Source: Anthostomella pinea (lineage: Eukaryota; Ascomycota; Sordariomycetes; Xylariales; Xylariaceae). From it: a stretch of 64,000 nucleotides of DNA. The notes under the pieces were generated by a model that was given only the letters and a program-made list of their open reading frames with translations, was not told where the DNA came from and searched no databases. A program made the translations under genes and the position numbers. Below, piece by piece: positions 43,803 through 55,201 of the stretch. The first letter of the stretch is position 1; every line of letters starts with the position of its first letter. Location of the stretch: positions 124,001-188,000 of the forward strand of contig CAUWAG010000013.1 of the NCBI GenBank assembly GCA_963556695.1. The letters run 5' to 3'.

Positions 43803-45474
43803 CTACAGACTCGAAACATCCAAGCCCCGAGCGACCATCTCCAGGTTTTGCCAAGCCTTTTCGACCTTTTCTCGAATGTCAGCTTCGCTGTGGCCGACAC
43901 CAACCATGATCTGCTTGTATGTGTTCTTCACAACCCTGCCGAACGGGGAGTCGAAGCCGTACATCTGGTCCATATGGTCGTAGACATCGAACAGGAACCG
44001 GAAATAGATGACCCTCAACTCCAGGCCGGATTTGGCCATCTCTTGGTAGATCTCCTGGTGCATTGGACCGCACAACACATTGGTCAACGTCGACAGCGCC
44101 CAGGTGTTGATCAGACGGTCGGGATAGAACGGCTGCGGATGCAGTTCTGGGGTGATTTCGAAATACATCTTGATGCCTACTCGGAATGCTCTGTAGGGTT
44201 CGGCAGAGTCGAGGTACAAGCTGAACAGTCGACGAAAAAGATGTGGTACTGGCTGTCTCGTCCATGTCCACATGCCTGAGGTGACACACATTTGGAGGGC
44301 TTTCCTCACATCCTCTATGCTCGATTGCTCATTCTCATATACGGCGAACGCTTCGGCTTGCATCGCAGACAACCGTCGCTTCGTCGTAGAATCATCGACA
44401 GGGACGGAGTGTCTCTCCAGCCGGGATGCGTGGGTACGTGCCAGTTTATCAGCGAGCTCGCAGTACTCGCTGGGAAGTTTCTCGGGTATTCCCACGAATG
44501 TGTCCTCGGCCAGTGTTTGACCTTCCTTACACTTCGAGCATTGACATGTGAAGAGATACTTCTCTTTGAGATCAGCCTGACGCAACTTGGATGGGTCTGT
44601 TACTTCAGTGTACTTCAGATAAATTTCCTCGCCCTTCTTGATGGGTTTCAGGGCTCGAAGTAGCGTCTTCGGTTGATTGAAGGCCAGGACAGTATTAGGG
44701 TCGCAAGAATGATTCGCGCTGCAGATCACAGGGTCGAAGCCGCTGCCAAGATTGATGTCATCAAGAGAAGAAGAAAGCTGAAAGGTGTTGGACATGATCT
44801 AGGGTTGAAGTCGTCAGCTGAAACTCATTTTCTAAGCGCGATAAGAAACCAACATTGAACATGAGTGCTTTCGAGGCAGATTTCGCCTCGGTATTGGGAA
44901 TCTTGGGCTCTCCAGCGTAGTGGAAAGCCGCATGCCCAAGCATTTGGAAGTCGTCGAATCTCTGCTTGTCCAGACTGCTAAACTTGTCTAGGCCGCCCGG
45001 TTCTCCAGCCGGTCGAAATTTCAAGATATCTTGAACTGTTTCCGTGAACCCCGGGTCCCCGTTCAGGCGACCGAGAAGCTTAACGACGCCGCGTACATGA
45101 TGAGGCAGATCGGGGCGGTCATTGACGCCCAAGACCTTGCACTCATACTTGTGCTCACGTTTCCACGCCTTGGACTGGCACGTCTTTGAACAGTACGAGA
45201 CCTTGCGGCACCCTGTGCAGCTCTTGACTTCTATGAAGCCAGATGGTAGTCCCATCGCCGCAGACTGGGCCTTCTCAATTGGGTCCGTTGCTCCACGTTG
45301 AAAGCACCAGGCACACGTGTCTAGCAGGCGATCGGTCTCGAGTTCTGCGAACAGCGGCCGGTCGATGGAGAGGACTAGATCTCCCGGAGCAAAGTCCTTG
45401 CGTGCGAAGAGGCCACGTCCAGCGCCACCGATATGGGACTGATTGACCTCGACATCTTCGCTTTCAAGGGGCAT
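43803..45474 (-). CDS. MYND-finger SET-domain protein (SMYD-like)
   Basis: Exons 45474-44854 and 44798-43803 on the minus strand are separated by a 55-base intron (GTTGGT...CCCTAG), giving 538 residues. The start of the SET fold is GGAGRGLFARKDF (about 16-28). It is interrupted, as in SMYD proteins, by a MYND zinc finger with ligands C54, C57, C86, C89, C95, C99, H108 and C112. The catalytic half has SANHSCDPNTVLAF (about 234-247) and KKGEEIYLKYTEV (about 262-274). A post-SET-like CQCSKC follows, then a helical C-terminal domain. The family transfers methyl groups from S-adenosylmethionine to lysines of histones or other proteins. All expected binding residues appear present except that the usual final tyrosine motif ISYxD reads LKYTE. 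Confidence 0.85.
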
Positions 45475-45748
45475 CTTTGTTGTAGGTCGGTGGCTTGCTA
45501 GGTAGGTACTGACGAGACTAGAAATTCGAAACGCGCTCGATAAATCTGGTGCCTTCCGTATAGGAAAGGTATTTGTTGGGTCTGGGTTTTATTTAGTCTG
45601 AACTTTAAGAATTACTGCTTTAGGCTTAGTGAGTTGAGCCACTGTGGCTGGTACATACGGAAGGCGTTGTTGCGAACTTTAGTGAAGCCTCTCACTCGAT
45701 GAATCAGTGAGCTGACTAAAGGGATCTAGACTTGATCGGGCGTAGCGC
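45475..45748. other. upstream of the SET gene
   Basis: Promoter side of the leftward SET gene. The last four bases, GCGC (45745-45748), are the left target duplication of the solo LTR. Confidence 0.4.
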
Positions 45749-46004
45749 TGTGGATCCAGTGCATGGACCCATATGAAGTATTCTGGTAACCCCACCAGAT
45801 AGATATGTTGGAGGTTACCTGATGAAGGCTGCCTGGCAACCCTTTGTTGCCCCAGGTACCTCACCACTGTAATTTAGGTATTTAGATACATCTCGGATGG
45901 AATCCTTTCCATCCGACCTGTTAATCAAGCACCGCCCAGACAACTGATAGATTACAACAAGACTTGTGATTTATCAGCATCTGGGAAAGCTACCAAAAGG
46001 CACA
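45749..46004 (+). mobile_element. solo LTR, family b, copy 1
   Basis: A 256-base element starting TGTGGATCCA and ending AAAAGGCACA, flanked by a 4-base duplication GCGC (45745-45748 and 46005-46008). A 255-base copy with the same ends is at 52863-53117. The shared core contains CACTGTAATTTAGGTATTTA and AAGCACC. The TG...CA ends, short duplication and lack of internal genes fit a solitary LTR left after recombination between the two LTRs of a retrotransposon. The orientation given is relative to the second copy only. Confidence 0.75.
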
Positions 46005-46008
46005 GCGC

Positions 46009-46436
46009 TACACCTAGAGGAACTTAGAGCTGGTTAAGAACATATCAAGGCGATACGCGAGTGTATGAAGGAACAAGATATGCACTTGGAGGATCCTGCG
46101 TAATCGTCCATTCCCGCAGCTTGAACAAACGACTTTTGGCTTCTCATTGCCAGCTTATTCTCATTTCCCTGCGTGTCGACATTTTGGCAGTGAGTTGAGA
46201 GGATGACACTTGATGCCCCTCCATAGCTGAGTATTTCGACTATGTGGGTAGGACATGTTGGTTTTGAGGTCCTGACTAAAATTCTATCATCCAAGTCCAG
46301 CACAGGCAGATTAACATCACACCGCAACAACAAGTATGTGGCTTTGGTTGGGAATTATCTTGAACAATCTAAATGCTATCCAGGTATCTTAAAATCAAAA
46401 CGAAAACAGATCAGGTATATCCTATTCAGGCTGCGC
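46009..46436. other. intergenic, 3' side of the sugar transporter
   Basis: No supported gene. Confidence 0.4.
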
Positions 46437-48356
46437 TCACGGCCTCCCGCCTCTCAAAACACCACCCTGGCCTCGGGCACTCTCCTCATCAGCCGCCATG
46501 TCGCTGTTGGAATCTCGCTTCTCGACGTGGTCCATCTGGGCCTTGTTCTCGTCGGTTTCGTCATACGCGATCAGGAGTTCGCCGTTCTTTCCGTACCGTC
46601 TCGGCGCGTTCCTGGCGACGCCGACCACGGTGAGGAAGCCCTTCGCGCCGGATACCTTGTGGAAGATCGAGTCCATCTCCTCGAGCGACCTGTAACTGGT
46701 CTCGGGGAAGAAGAAGTAAACTGACGGTACCATGAAGGCGTTGATCACAGCGAAGATGATGTAGGTCTGGTATCCGATCGAGTCGAACGCGACTGGGGTG
46801 ATCATGACGACAAGGAAGTTGAAGATCCAGTTGGCTGCAACTCGTTAGTTGGGGGTTTCATCGATGCTGGATATGAGCTCGTTTGCTTACCTGACGTAGA
46901 CATGGCGTTCGCTGGAGCTCGAATGCGCAGCGGGACGATCTCGGCAGGGTACAGCCAGGTCATTCCAAGCCACCCAAATGCGAAGAAGCTGTTGAACACA
47001 AACAGGAAGACGATCGCGGCAACTTTGAAGCCTGCTGCATCCTGGGAGTTGACACCAGCGAGGATGGCCATGGTTGCCGACTGGCCAGCGGCACCAAACA
47101 GCATCAACTTGCGTCGACCGACCCGTTCCACGATGAAGACCGGTGGCCAGGAGATGAGGAAGTACTGGGTCGCGATACACGACGCGAGCACCAGACTCAG
47201 GAAGTCGCTCATGCCGAGCCCCTTGCAGATGACAGGAGCGTAGTAGGTGATGAGGTTGCATCCGCTGATCTGTTGGAACATCTGGTTGACGTATCCAAGA
47301 AGGGCTCGGTGGAAGTTCCTGCGAGCCGTGTGAGTACGAGACAACGAGAAAAACGAGTTCTAGAACCGACATACCTATCTTTGCCCATGGTGAACAAGTC
47401 GCGGAACGAGCCCTTGGACATCTCGATCACCGTATCCTGGATGGCAGCAAGCTCGTTTGTGATGAGCTTGTCGTCTTCACTGATGTCTGACAGAGCGGCC
47501 AACACCTCTTTCGCTTCATCGTGTCTGCCCTTGAGCACAAGCCATCGAGGGGACTCGGGGAGATAGCTGACAAAGCACAAGATGAATATGCAGAAGGCGC
47601 ATTGGAAGGCCAGGGGGAACCTCCATGCCACTGATCCGGGTGCGAAGCTAAAGCCGAGATCAATCCAGTTACTGATCATAATGCCACCCGAAATGAGGGC
47701 ACCTTCGATCATGACCAGCTTGCCGCGCTTGTGGGACTTGGATGTTTCTGACTGCCAAGTGGGAACCGTCGAGGTGTTCCCTCCGTTACCCATTCCAGTG
47801 ATGATACGGCCGATGATGAATTGCTCGATCGTGGTAGCGGACGCTTGGAGGATTGCGCCAACGATCATAATGCTGGTGCCCAGCATGATCATGCGACGTC
47901 GGCCGAGGGGGTTACCAATGAAGATGGTGAGAATCGCTCCGATAAAGCAGCCCAAGTTATAGGAGGAGACAGCAATTCCTAGCGAAGAAAGTCGGGTTAG
48001 CTTGGACGAGACCTTTGCGAGTGGTCTGGATGAACTTACCCTGAGTGGTAGATCTCGTCGATGATTCGGCGGCTGTTAGACCGGCGGCACTAGAGTCGAG
48101 CATAGGGAACAGGTTCAAGAAGCTGGGCATTGTCAAGATGCCTCCCATGACACCCTGGTCTTGAAAGGTAGTCAGCTCCTGTTCGACTATCATGGGGCAC
48201 CAAACACATTCTTCCGTTTGGGAGGCAGCCTCTGAGGTCCCTGATGGCACTGGACTCACCATATCCAAAAAGCAGGAAATCGCACCCGGCGATAGCGCCG
48301 ATGGCATAGTTGAGGGAGTGGCCCCTGAGCCCGAGATACTTCTTCATGATTGCCAT
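46437..48356 (-). CDS. MFS sugar transporter
   Basis: Five exons on the minus strand: 48356-48260, 48159-48040, 47978-47375, 47318-46891 and 46834-46437. All splice sites are GT-AG and all joins stay in frame, giving 548 residues. The protein has 12 predicted transmembrane helices and the sugar-porter signatures: FGYDQGVMGGIL in helix 1, GNPLGRRRMIMLG after helix 2, IIGRIITGMGNGG, PESPRWLVLKGR after helix 6, ERVGRRKLMLFG and PETSYRSLEEMD after helix 12. The cytosolic tail is charged. Such permeases carry hexoses, disaccharides or plant-wall sugars across the plasma membrane with protons; the substrate cannot be read from sequence. GTGGGG motifs upstream could bind the carbon-repression regulator. 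It is complete. Confidence 0.88.
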
Positions 48357-48493
48357 GATTGCAGTGAGAAGCCCGTGCTTGAGTATGAGATGGGATATCA
48401 CAACTTGGAGGTGAGGTACTGATTTCACGGGACCAGAGTCTGGGGGGGGATCGGCGCCTCTATTTATCCCCAACCCCAACTTCTATCACCTCC

Positions 48494-48647
48494 GTGGGGT
48501 CGACCGCCCAGCCGCCTCTCCACAGCCGAAGTCAGTGCCAAATAAACTGCCATACCTACAATATCATCCTGTGGAGTTCGGGGTCTTGCCTGCAGCCGGC
48601 CAGTCCCAGCATGGGTAGAAACGAGTCGGCGCGGCGATGAGGTGGGG
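48494..48647. promoter_or_regulatory. two GTGGGG motifs upstream of the sugar transporter
   Basis: GTGGGG occurs at 48494-48499 and 48642-48647, about 140 and 290 bases upstream of the transporter start. Both match the SYGGRG consensus of the fungal carbon-repression regulator CreA/CRE1. Closely spaced pairs in sugar-transporter promoters are often functional, but a six-base degenerate motif also occurs by chance. Confidence 0.25.
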
Positions 48648-50343
48648 ACACGCTCTCCTTTCACCTCCTTTTCCTTGATTCGGGCCGAGAATGACGGCGT
48701 CGTCCAGACTCCAGGGACCGCAAAATAGTAGAGTAGGATGCATACTGCCTGTGAGACGGGGCTGGAGTACCTTCACGTGCTTCGTCGAGCCAATGTCTGG
48801 CACACCTGACGCGGCGGTGTCCACAGAACAGGGGTTAGGGTGGGCCAAGTTGACTCGCATCCCCGTATGCAGTGGGGCTTGAATCCCCTCTTCTCCAGCC
48901 TCTCCACGACACGCGCCCAAGGCGCCCCAATGGGATGGGTCTACCCCGTAACCCCAGGCACAATCGAGATTGTGGCGGTCTGGGGGCAATCTTCCACGTG
49001 GAGAGGCCGAAGTTGTACCTGCGATGACGTCTCGAGCCTCACCTTTCCGACCGCGGTGTAGTGATGTTGGCGTCCCTGGAACTGTCCCCCGAAAGCTTGG
49101 GTCGCGCCACTTGAGCCAAAAAACTCTACTGCTTCGACTGATTGTTCAGCTTCCGAGTCGCAACGGCGCGCCCCTCGAAGCTTCGTTCACCGCCGGTTGG
49201 CGGGCAGGGCTGAGCCTCATCCTGCCGGCTTTCCCGATTAAGAAATCGCCTAATGCCTAGTCGCGATCCATCGATAAGATCAAACGCGCCGTTATATGAA
49301 CGTTCCTGGGCTGACATCACTTCGGGTTCCTGTCGCTCATCCAAGGGACCGGTTTGCCGGTGTCCCGGCCATGATGCCTACTTTAGGCAGAGATCGGGCT
49401 TCTGGACCCGCTATCAACAATCATCCACGGAGCTGAGCCGATCTTTTCCGATGTTGAGGAATATGGTAGTCCCTTCACGGCAGACAAGTGCTTCACCGCG
49501 AATTCGCCAATAGTTCCATCGCGTCGCTAGGAACAACATACACCCCGTCTGAACTCGTGATGGCGAAGTGAAGGAGTCGCATGACCCAAACTAGATCCAT
49601 CAGCTGTAGGCGAGTGACTGTCGTTATCTTTCGCTTCCCCCTGAACTCGATGCTTGGGCTGGATTCCATCAGAGTCAGCATGCACAGATGGACGAGACAC
49701 ACGCTGGATGGGTAGCAACCATAACTACAGCGGAATATGAGCTACGTTCACCGATGTTCCTGACTAAAAATAGATTGATCATCGATATGCCGTCTGCGGA
49801 TATCCGGCGACGGCCATTTTCCAATTCTCTACCATACTCAGCCCTGGAGCCTGCGGGACTATCTACGCAGTCTTGTCACCAGCTCAGGCGAGGCTCTCGC
49901 GCCAGTTCACACCGCCCCAGGCCCACGACTTTCGTTGGTCAAGCGCCGTGTCCTTGTTCAGCCTCCTAGGGGTCTTCTAGAAGAGACGCCACCGTTATCA
50001 GGCTATGGGGAGTAGCGTTTCTTGTGGTGGTCTGTCACTCGCAACCATATGCGCCAGAGTCCCTGTCACCTACTTGTCATCTACTTGAATATTGGATCGG
50101 GGGCCGCCGAGCCCTGGTCTTCGCATTCATATCAAACTAGCCACGGGCAATAGCAACCTCGTCGGTTGGCATGGGCTGACTGTTTACATCGTTAGAGGTA
50201 TATCGCTTTGCCCTTGTTTTTCTCCTTTCAGGTTAGCGAGGAAGCCCAAGACAAGCTGCGTACTCGACATCTCTGTCTGCTGGCGGCTTGGGATCCATAC
50301 TGGGGAGTTTCTTCCCCAAGGGCAGCGTTTCACTTAATCCGAG
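48648..50343. other. intergenic
   Basis: About 1.7 kb with no supported gene. Open frames (48564-48989 minus, 49493-49702 minus) show no recognisable domain. Confidence 0.4.
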
Positions 50344-50345
50344 TA

Positions 50346-51500
50346 ACGTGGATGACAAGCGAGCGGCAATTACAAACGAACGGCAACTTTTCACTAACCT
50401 TCCAACCAACATGTCAAATAACTCGACCACAACGCATTTAATTCAATCTAATTAATCGGGTTCTTCTTCTTCAGACGTTTCTATCTCTATTGTACAAGTT
50501 CGCGCATTATGGCCAGTGTTGCCGCAAACGCCACAACGTCGCTCACGCGCTGCCGCCCTTCTCGGACGACGACTACCTTCACCAATTTCCTGTCTTGCCA
50601 GCTCATCACTATCCTTTACAGCCTGGAGACCTACTACATCTTCAACAGAAAGTACTCTCTTTTCACTAAACGTTTGTTTTTTGTCCTCCGGCGTTTACTT
50701 AGTAAGTGATTAGCCTCTTCTAGCTCGCGGATCCGGGAATCAACCAAAGCAACCTTGTGCATAAGACCGTATATAGCCTTTAAAAATGAGCTCAACGCAT
50801 CAACTATTGATGTAGGTGAGCTTCTTTGGTGGTTTCTGACTCGATTTCGGATATAAACCGACTGGTTTACCGCTTCGTTGATGGTGGTAGGCGTCTTTGA
50901 AGTCCAAGTAGTGCGTGGCAGATTGGGGTCTGGCGACGGTGTTCATATCTTGGATACCATGTTTTGCGACTGCCCAAAACCACGCGCGATACGCGTATAG
51001 ATCTTAGTTTAAGACCCTCTGGTAATCCATCCTCCAATAAAAACGCATCCAGAAGCCTGGTGTGCGTTGAATGAAGTTCTGCGTCCAGTTCTTTCTAACG
51101 CGTCTATCCCCACGTGCTGCCAATAATTGATTTGCCATATTTTCAATATAACTGTGCCGGGGTGGAAATGCTCGCGCATCCAGGTCAAGAATGAAGGAAA
51201 GAATGGTATTCTTTTCAGAAACCGTAAGTTTCAAAGTATTGGGTATGCTATTGTGTCGTGATGGTCAGCCGGCGATTCTAGCCTTCAAGGTATTATATGG
51301 GACATGGAAAGTCTTAGAAAGCTTGCAAATAGTAATATGAGGGCCGCATCACTTAGCTTAGACAGCAAGCTGTAAGTCTGATTCGCTATAACGCAATGCT
51401 ATTATTGTTGGTTGATCAATTAGTAGCCTTGATTGAAAGGTTAAGTGGCTGGTGAAAAGTTGCCGTTCGCTTGTAATTGCCGCTCGCTTGTCATCCACGT
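50346..51500 (-). mobile_element. pogo-like DNA transposon, internally deleted (copy 1)
   Basis: A 1,155-base element bounded by terminal inverted repeats of about 50 bases (ACGTGGATGACAAGCGAGCG at both ends) and a TA duplication (50344-50345 and 51501-51502), the hallmark of the Tc1/mariner/pogo superfamily. On the minus strand it encodes a helix-turn-helix start (ITICKLSKTFHVPYNTLKAR), the CENP-B-like second DNA-binding domain (LTVSEKNTILSFILDLDARA, RVRKNWTQNFIQRTPG), then after a stop AYRAWFWAVAKHGIQD. It next jumps to the C-terminal part (KTPTTINEAVNQS, RIRELEEANHLLSKRRR) and a zinc knuckle CGVCGNTGHNARTC. The DDE catalytic domain is missing, so this is a non-autonomous derivative that would need transposase from elsewhere. 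Several stops are also present. Confidence 0.85.
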
Positions 51501-51502
51501 TA

Positions 51503-52279
51503 TTTGTAGTTAGTTAAAGGGTAGTCAAGGTTTGATCCGAGCAATCAGAGGCTGACCTCACTAACTGCATGTCAATCAGGGGGTACTTAACTTAGATTGT
51601 TTAACTGTTATCTTAAGGCTTGTTAGATATTGTTATTTTTCGGCTTTGAAGGCATCATTGTGTAGTCCTGGACGAGCTGAAGCGATTGAGCATAGTTGCG
51701 ACTAAGTATTACACCAGAATGGGGCAGTGATGGGGGTTCTGGAGATGACTGGTTGTTCGTGAAGGCCGAAGGGCACGGTTTACCGCGCGCGTGCGTGTTG
51801 TGGATGTGGTTGATATGGTAGATGTAGTGGTTGCCTAGGATGGTAGATGTAGTGTATCTGGTGGTGCGGCTGGTGGTGCGGCTAGCAAAGTGGGTCTGGG
51901 GGAAAAGGGAGGCTTTTTATTAACCCGGAGCCTCCGCATCGCTTTTTGAATAATTAAACGAGCTACTTTAATAAGGACTTAATCCTCTTTGTAAGGCTTA
52001 TATAAGGCTTATATAAGTATTATATATATATATAATATACCGGGTTTAATAAATACTTATAAGGTGCCAGATTTGAGCCAATTGTCAGAGTGAAGTGTGT
52101 GTGTATTCCTTCTGTCTAGAGTGTCCTTGTGCGACCGTGGCAGTTTTATACAAGAGGGGGCTGGATCAGGACGGAACAACTAGGTTCCGTTGCCTATCTG
52201 TCTAGGTGCCTTCTAGGCATACCTTTAATCCAACATAAGGTATAAATATTATAAATAAGTTAAAAATCTTATAAACTTG
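51503..52279. other. spacer between two pogo-like elements
   Basis: No supported gene. It contains short tandem duplications (for example GGTGGTGCGGCT twice near 51860-51885) and an AT-rich patch with a TA dinucleotide run near 52023-52035. The rest may be older transposon debris. Confidence 0.4.
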
Positions 52280-52485
52280 ACGTAGCTGACAAGCGAGTTG
52301 GCATTACAAGCGAGTTGGCACTCGTCATGAACTTTCTAACCAACACAATTCAAACCATTATATCTCTACCAACAATAATGGCACCACGTTACAACAAATC
52401 AGACTCACAGCTAGCTGTCCAAGCTAAATGATGTGACCCTTATACTTTTATATTTCAGCTTGCAAAACTCTTCAACAGCCCTTGT

Positions 52486-52699
52486 TGTGACAGCCTGTAC
52501 AGACCTTCCCACATGACAAGTGGATATTTCCTAATAAGGGAAGGATCTGACCAGAGGATCCCCTTAAAGGGGCAACCTCACACTGTACCTATCTCTCTAT
52601 CTCTCTTCCTTTCCTCTCTAGTCTTGATATTCTTGTTAATAGAGTAATAGCTGCTTGCTGCAGGCCATGTCCCAGCTCCCTAGTATGCTCGCCGTGACA
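52486..52699 (+). mobile_element. solo LTR, family a, copy 1
   Basis: 214 bases, starting TGTGACAGCCTG and ending GCCGTGACA, inserted in the pogo transposase frame. The flanks are CTTGT on the left and TTTGT on the right, a 5-base duplication with one change. Removing the LTR and one flank restores NSPC-STLSNRIKG in frame. Two further 214-base copies lie at 54413-54626 and, inverted and split, at 54728-55201. Confidence 0.85.
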
Positions 52700-52862
52700 T
52701 TTGTTCCACTTTGAGCAATAGAATTAAAGGAATGCCACTACGGGGTGACAGCATTCCTAATACTTTGAAACTTACAGTTTTTGAAGAGAATGCCATTCTT
52801 TCCTCCATTCTCGCCCTGGATGCGCGAGCATTTCCACCCCAGCATAGTTATTATGAAGATAT

Positions 52863-53117
52863 TGTGGATCCCAACCACTGGATCCAGCCACAAGTACCTT
52901 ATTGGATCTCCTGTCATCCAGAACGTTCTACGATAAGATTACCTAGGATGGCTGCCCCAGGTGACAGGAACCAACCCACTGTAATTTAGGTATTTAGATA
53001 CTTCTCAGGTGGGATCCCTTCCCATCCGAACTTAACCAAGCACCAACCAGAATACAGATCATCGCAACCAAGACTTGTGATAGATCTCTGTTCTGGTTCT
53101 GCTACCACAAAGGCACA
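52863..53117 (+). mobile_element. solo LTR, family b, copy 2
   Basis: 255 bases, TGTGGATCCC...AAAGGCACA, flanked by ATAT on both sides (52859-52862 and 53118-53121). It interrupts the pogo frame between HSYYED and NQLLAARG. It is homologous to 45749-46004. Both insertion sites known in this window (ATAT, GCGC) are 4-base palindromes. Confidence 0.85.
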
Positions 53118-54412
53118 ATATGGCGAATCAATTGTTGGCGGCACGTGGGGCTGGACGCGTTGGAAAGAACTGGACACGGAACTTCATTAAACGCATACCA
53201 GGCCTCTAGACACGTTTTCATCAGAGGATAGACTATCAGAGGGTCTTAAACAAAGATCCAGACACATATCGCGCGTGGTTTCACTAAGTTGTGGCAGCAA
53301 TCGCAAAACATGGAATCTAAGACACGGACATTTATAACTTTGATAAGACTGGGTTTATGATGGGCATTATTGGGTCTGGGATGAACATTATAAGCACTGA
53401 AAGACGTGACAGGCCTAGACAAGCTCAGCAAGGTAATAGGGAATGGTTTACAGTAATCTCCGCTATTAATGCTGATGGTTGGGTAGTCCCACCGTTCATC
53501 ATTCTACAGGGCAAAACCCACCTTGCATCATGGTATTGCAACACAACACTACCACGCGATTGGAAGGTCGCTGTGTCTGAGAACGGATGGACTACAAATG
53601 AGATCGGTTTGAAATAGATTCAGTATTTTGACAAGTATACCAGACTGTATATGACTGCTGATAAATGCCTCCTTATCCTAGATGGTCATAAAAGCTATCA
53701 TTCCCTGGTCTTTAAGAATTATTGTCAGAATAATAGTATCATTACCTTTTGTATGCCTGCCCACTTGATACACAGGCTCCAGCCTTTAGATATCAATTGT
53801 TTTAGCCCGCTCAAACGAGCTTATAATCACATGAATAAGGATCTCATCCGGCATCATGTAACCCACGTTTTAAAGGAGGACTTTCTTGCAGCATTTTGTG
53901 AAGCACACAACGCTGATATGACACCAAGAAATATTTGAGCAGGTTTTAGTGCTACTAGGTTTGTTTCTTTTGACACAGAAAGTGTCGTTTAAAAGCTAGA
54001 TGCTGTCACTGTTGTACAAACACCGTTGCCAGACCCTAATCTGCCACCCACTACTTGAACTTCAAAGACACTTATCACTATTAACGAAGCGGTAAACCAA
54101 CCAGTTACATCCGGAATCGAGTCAGAAACCACCAGAAAAGCTCACTTACATTAAAAGTTGATGCATTGAGCTCGTTTTAAAAGGCTACATATAGTCTTAT
54201 ACACAAGGTTGCTTTGGCTGATTCTGGGTCCGCAAGCTGGAGGAGGCTAGTCACTTACTAAATAAACCCCAGAAATTTGGAATAAATATTTAATAAAAGA
54301 AGGAATATTTTCTATTAAAGATGCAGTAGGTCTTGAGGCTACAAAGGATGGTAATGAACTGGCAAGACAGGAAATGGGTGAAGGTAGTCATCGTCTGAAG
54401 AGGACGACAGCG

Positions 54413-54626
54413 TGTGACGGCCTGCATAGACCTTCCCACATGACAAGCGAATACTTCCCAATAGGGGAAGGATCTGACCAGAGGATCCTTTTAAAGTGGC
54501 AACCTCCCACTGTACCTATCTCTCTCTCTCTCTTCCTTTCCTCTACAGTCTTGATATTCTTGTCAATAGAATGATAGCTGCTTGCTGCCGGCCATGTCTT
54601 AGCTTCTCAGTACGCTCGCCGTGACA
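54413..54626 (+). mobile_element. solo LTR, family a, copy 2
   Basis: 214 bases, TGTGACGGCCTG...CGCCGTGACA, with a perfect 5-base duplication CAGCG (54408-54412 and 54627-54631). It is inserted in the 3' part of the pogo element, just before its zinc knuckle. Because copy 1 has different flanks, the two are independent insertions and not the ends of one retrotransposon. Confidence 0.88.
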
Positions 54627-54727
54627 CAGCGCGTGAGTAACATTGTGGTGTTTACGGCAACACTGGCCACAATGCGCAAACTTGTATAATAGAGATATAA
54701 ACGTCTGAAAAAGAAGAATCTGATTGA

Positions 54728-55201
54728 TGTCACAGCTGTGACGGTCTGACCTCCTGGAAGTCTGTCAACCCATCAAGATGGTCTGTGCGCAGCATCACAT
54801 GACCTGGCGCACAAGACGTGTGGCCACAACTGTACTAGGCTAGGTAATAGTGGGGCGGATGGAAGGATCATTAATCCCACCAGAATTGGCTGGCGGGTCA
54901 GATCCTTCTTTCCCTCCCCACCAAGAGATTCTTACACGTAGGTAGTGCAATCAGGACTTTTATGTCCTCATCCTATTTACGCTTCGTGACAACAGCGAGC
55001 GTACTGAGGAGCTGGGACATGGCCTGCAGCAAGCAGCTATTACTCTATTGACGAGAATATCAAGACTAGAGAGGAAAGGAAGAGAAAGAGAGAAATATGT
55101 ACAGTGGGAGGTTGCCCCTTTAAGGGGATCCTCTGGTCAGATCCTTCCCCTATTGGGAAGTATCCGCTTGTCATGTGGAAAGGTCTGTGCAGGCCGTCAC
55201 A
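54728..55201 (-). mobile_element. solo LTR, family a, copy 3, inverted and split
   Basis: An inverted family-a LTR. Nine bases (54728-54736, TGTCACAGC) and 205 bases (54997-55201, ending CCGTCACA) add up to exactly 214 once the LTR inserted at 54737-54991 and its duplicated ACAGC are removed. Flanks (ATTGA and ATGTT) do not match, so this copy may join two different insertion events by recombination or deletion. Confidence 0.8.
54737..54991 (+). mobile_element. solo LTR, family c, nested in a family-a LTR
   Basis: 255 bases starting TGTGACGGTCTGACC and ending TTCGTGACA, with a perfect 5-base duplication ACAGC (54732-54736 and 54992-54996). Its first and last eight or so bases resemble family a, but the interior is different. 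It inserted near one end of the inverted family-a copy 3, so it is the younger of the two. Confidence 0.85.

Larger units (their letters stand above)
52280..54727 (+). mobile_element. pogo-like DNA transposon with DDE domain, riddled by LTR insertions (copy 2)
   Basis: The left end (ACGTAGCTGACAAGCGAG) resembles the inverted repeat of copy 1. A transposase frame begins MAPRYNKSDSQLAVQAK at 52378. It continues across inserted LTRs through LAKLFNSPC | STLSNRIKG, LDARAFPPQHSYYED | NQLLAARGAGR and the DDE domain. That domain has YNFDKTGF near 53345 (relatives have DETGF), LLILDGHKSYHS near 53680 and HRLQPLDINCFSPLK near 53790, so the three catalytic aspartates can be seen. Many stops are present, the zinc knuckle is degraded, and the right inverted repeat is gone: sequence passes at 54727 directly into an LTR. 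It is dead. Three solo LTRs sit within it. Confidence 0.8.

Noticed and set aside
52486..54626. Two direct LTRs as the ends of one 2.1-kb retrotransposon
   Set aside because: The two family-a LTRs have different target duplications, and the sequence between them is a pogo-type DNA transposon frame, so they are independent solo insertions.
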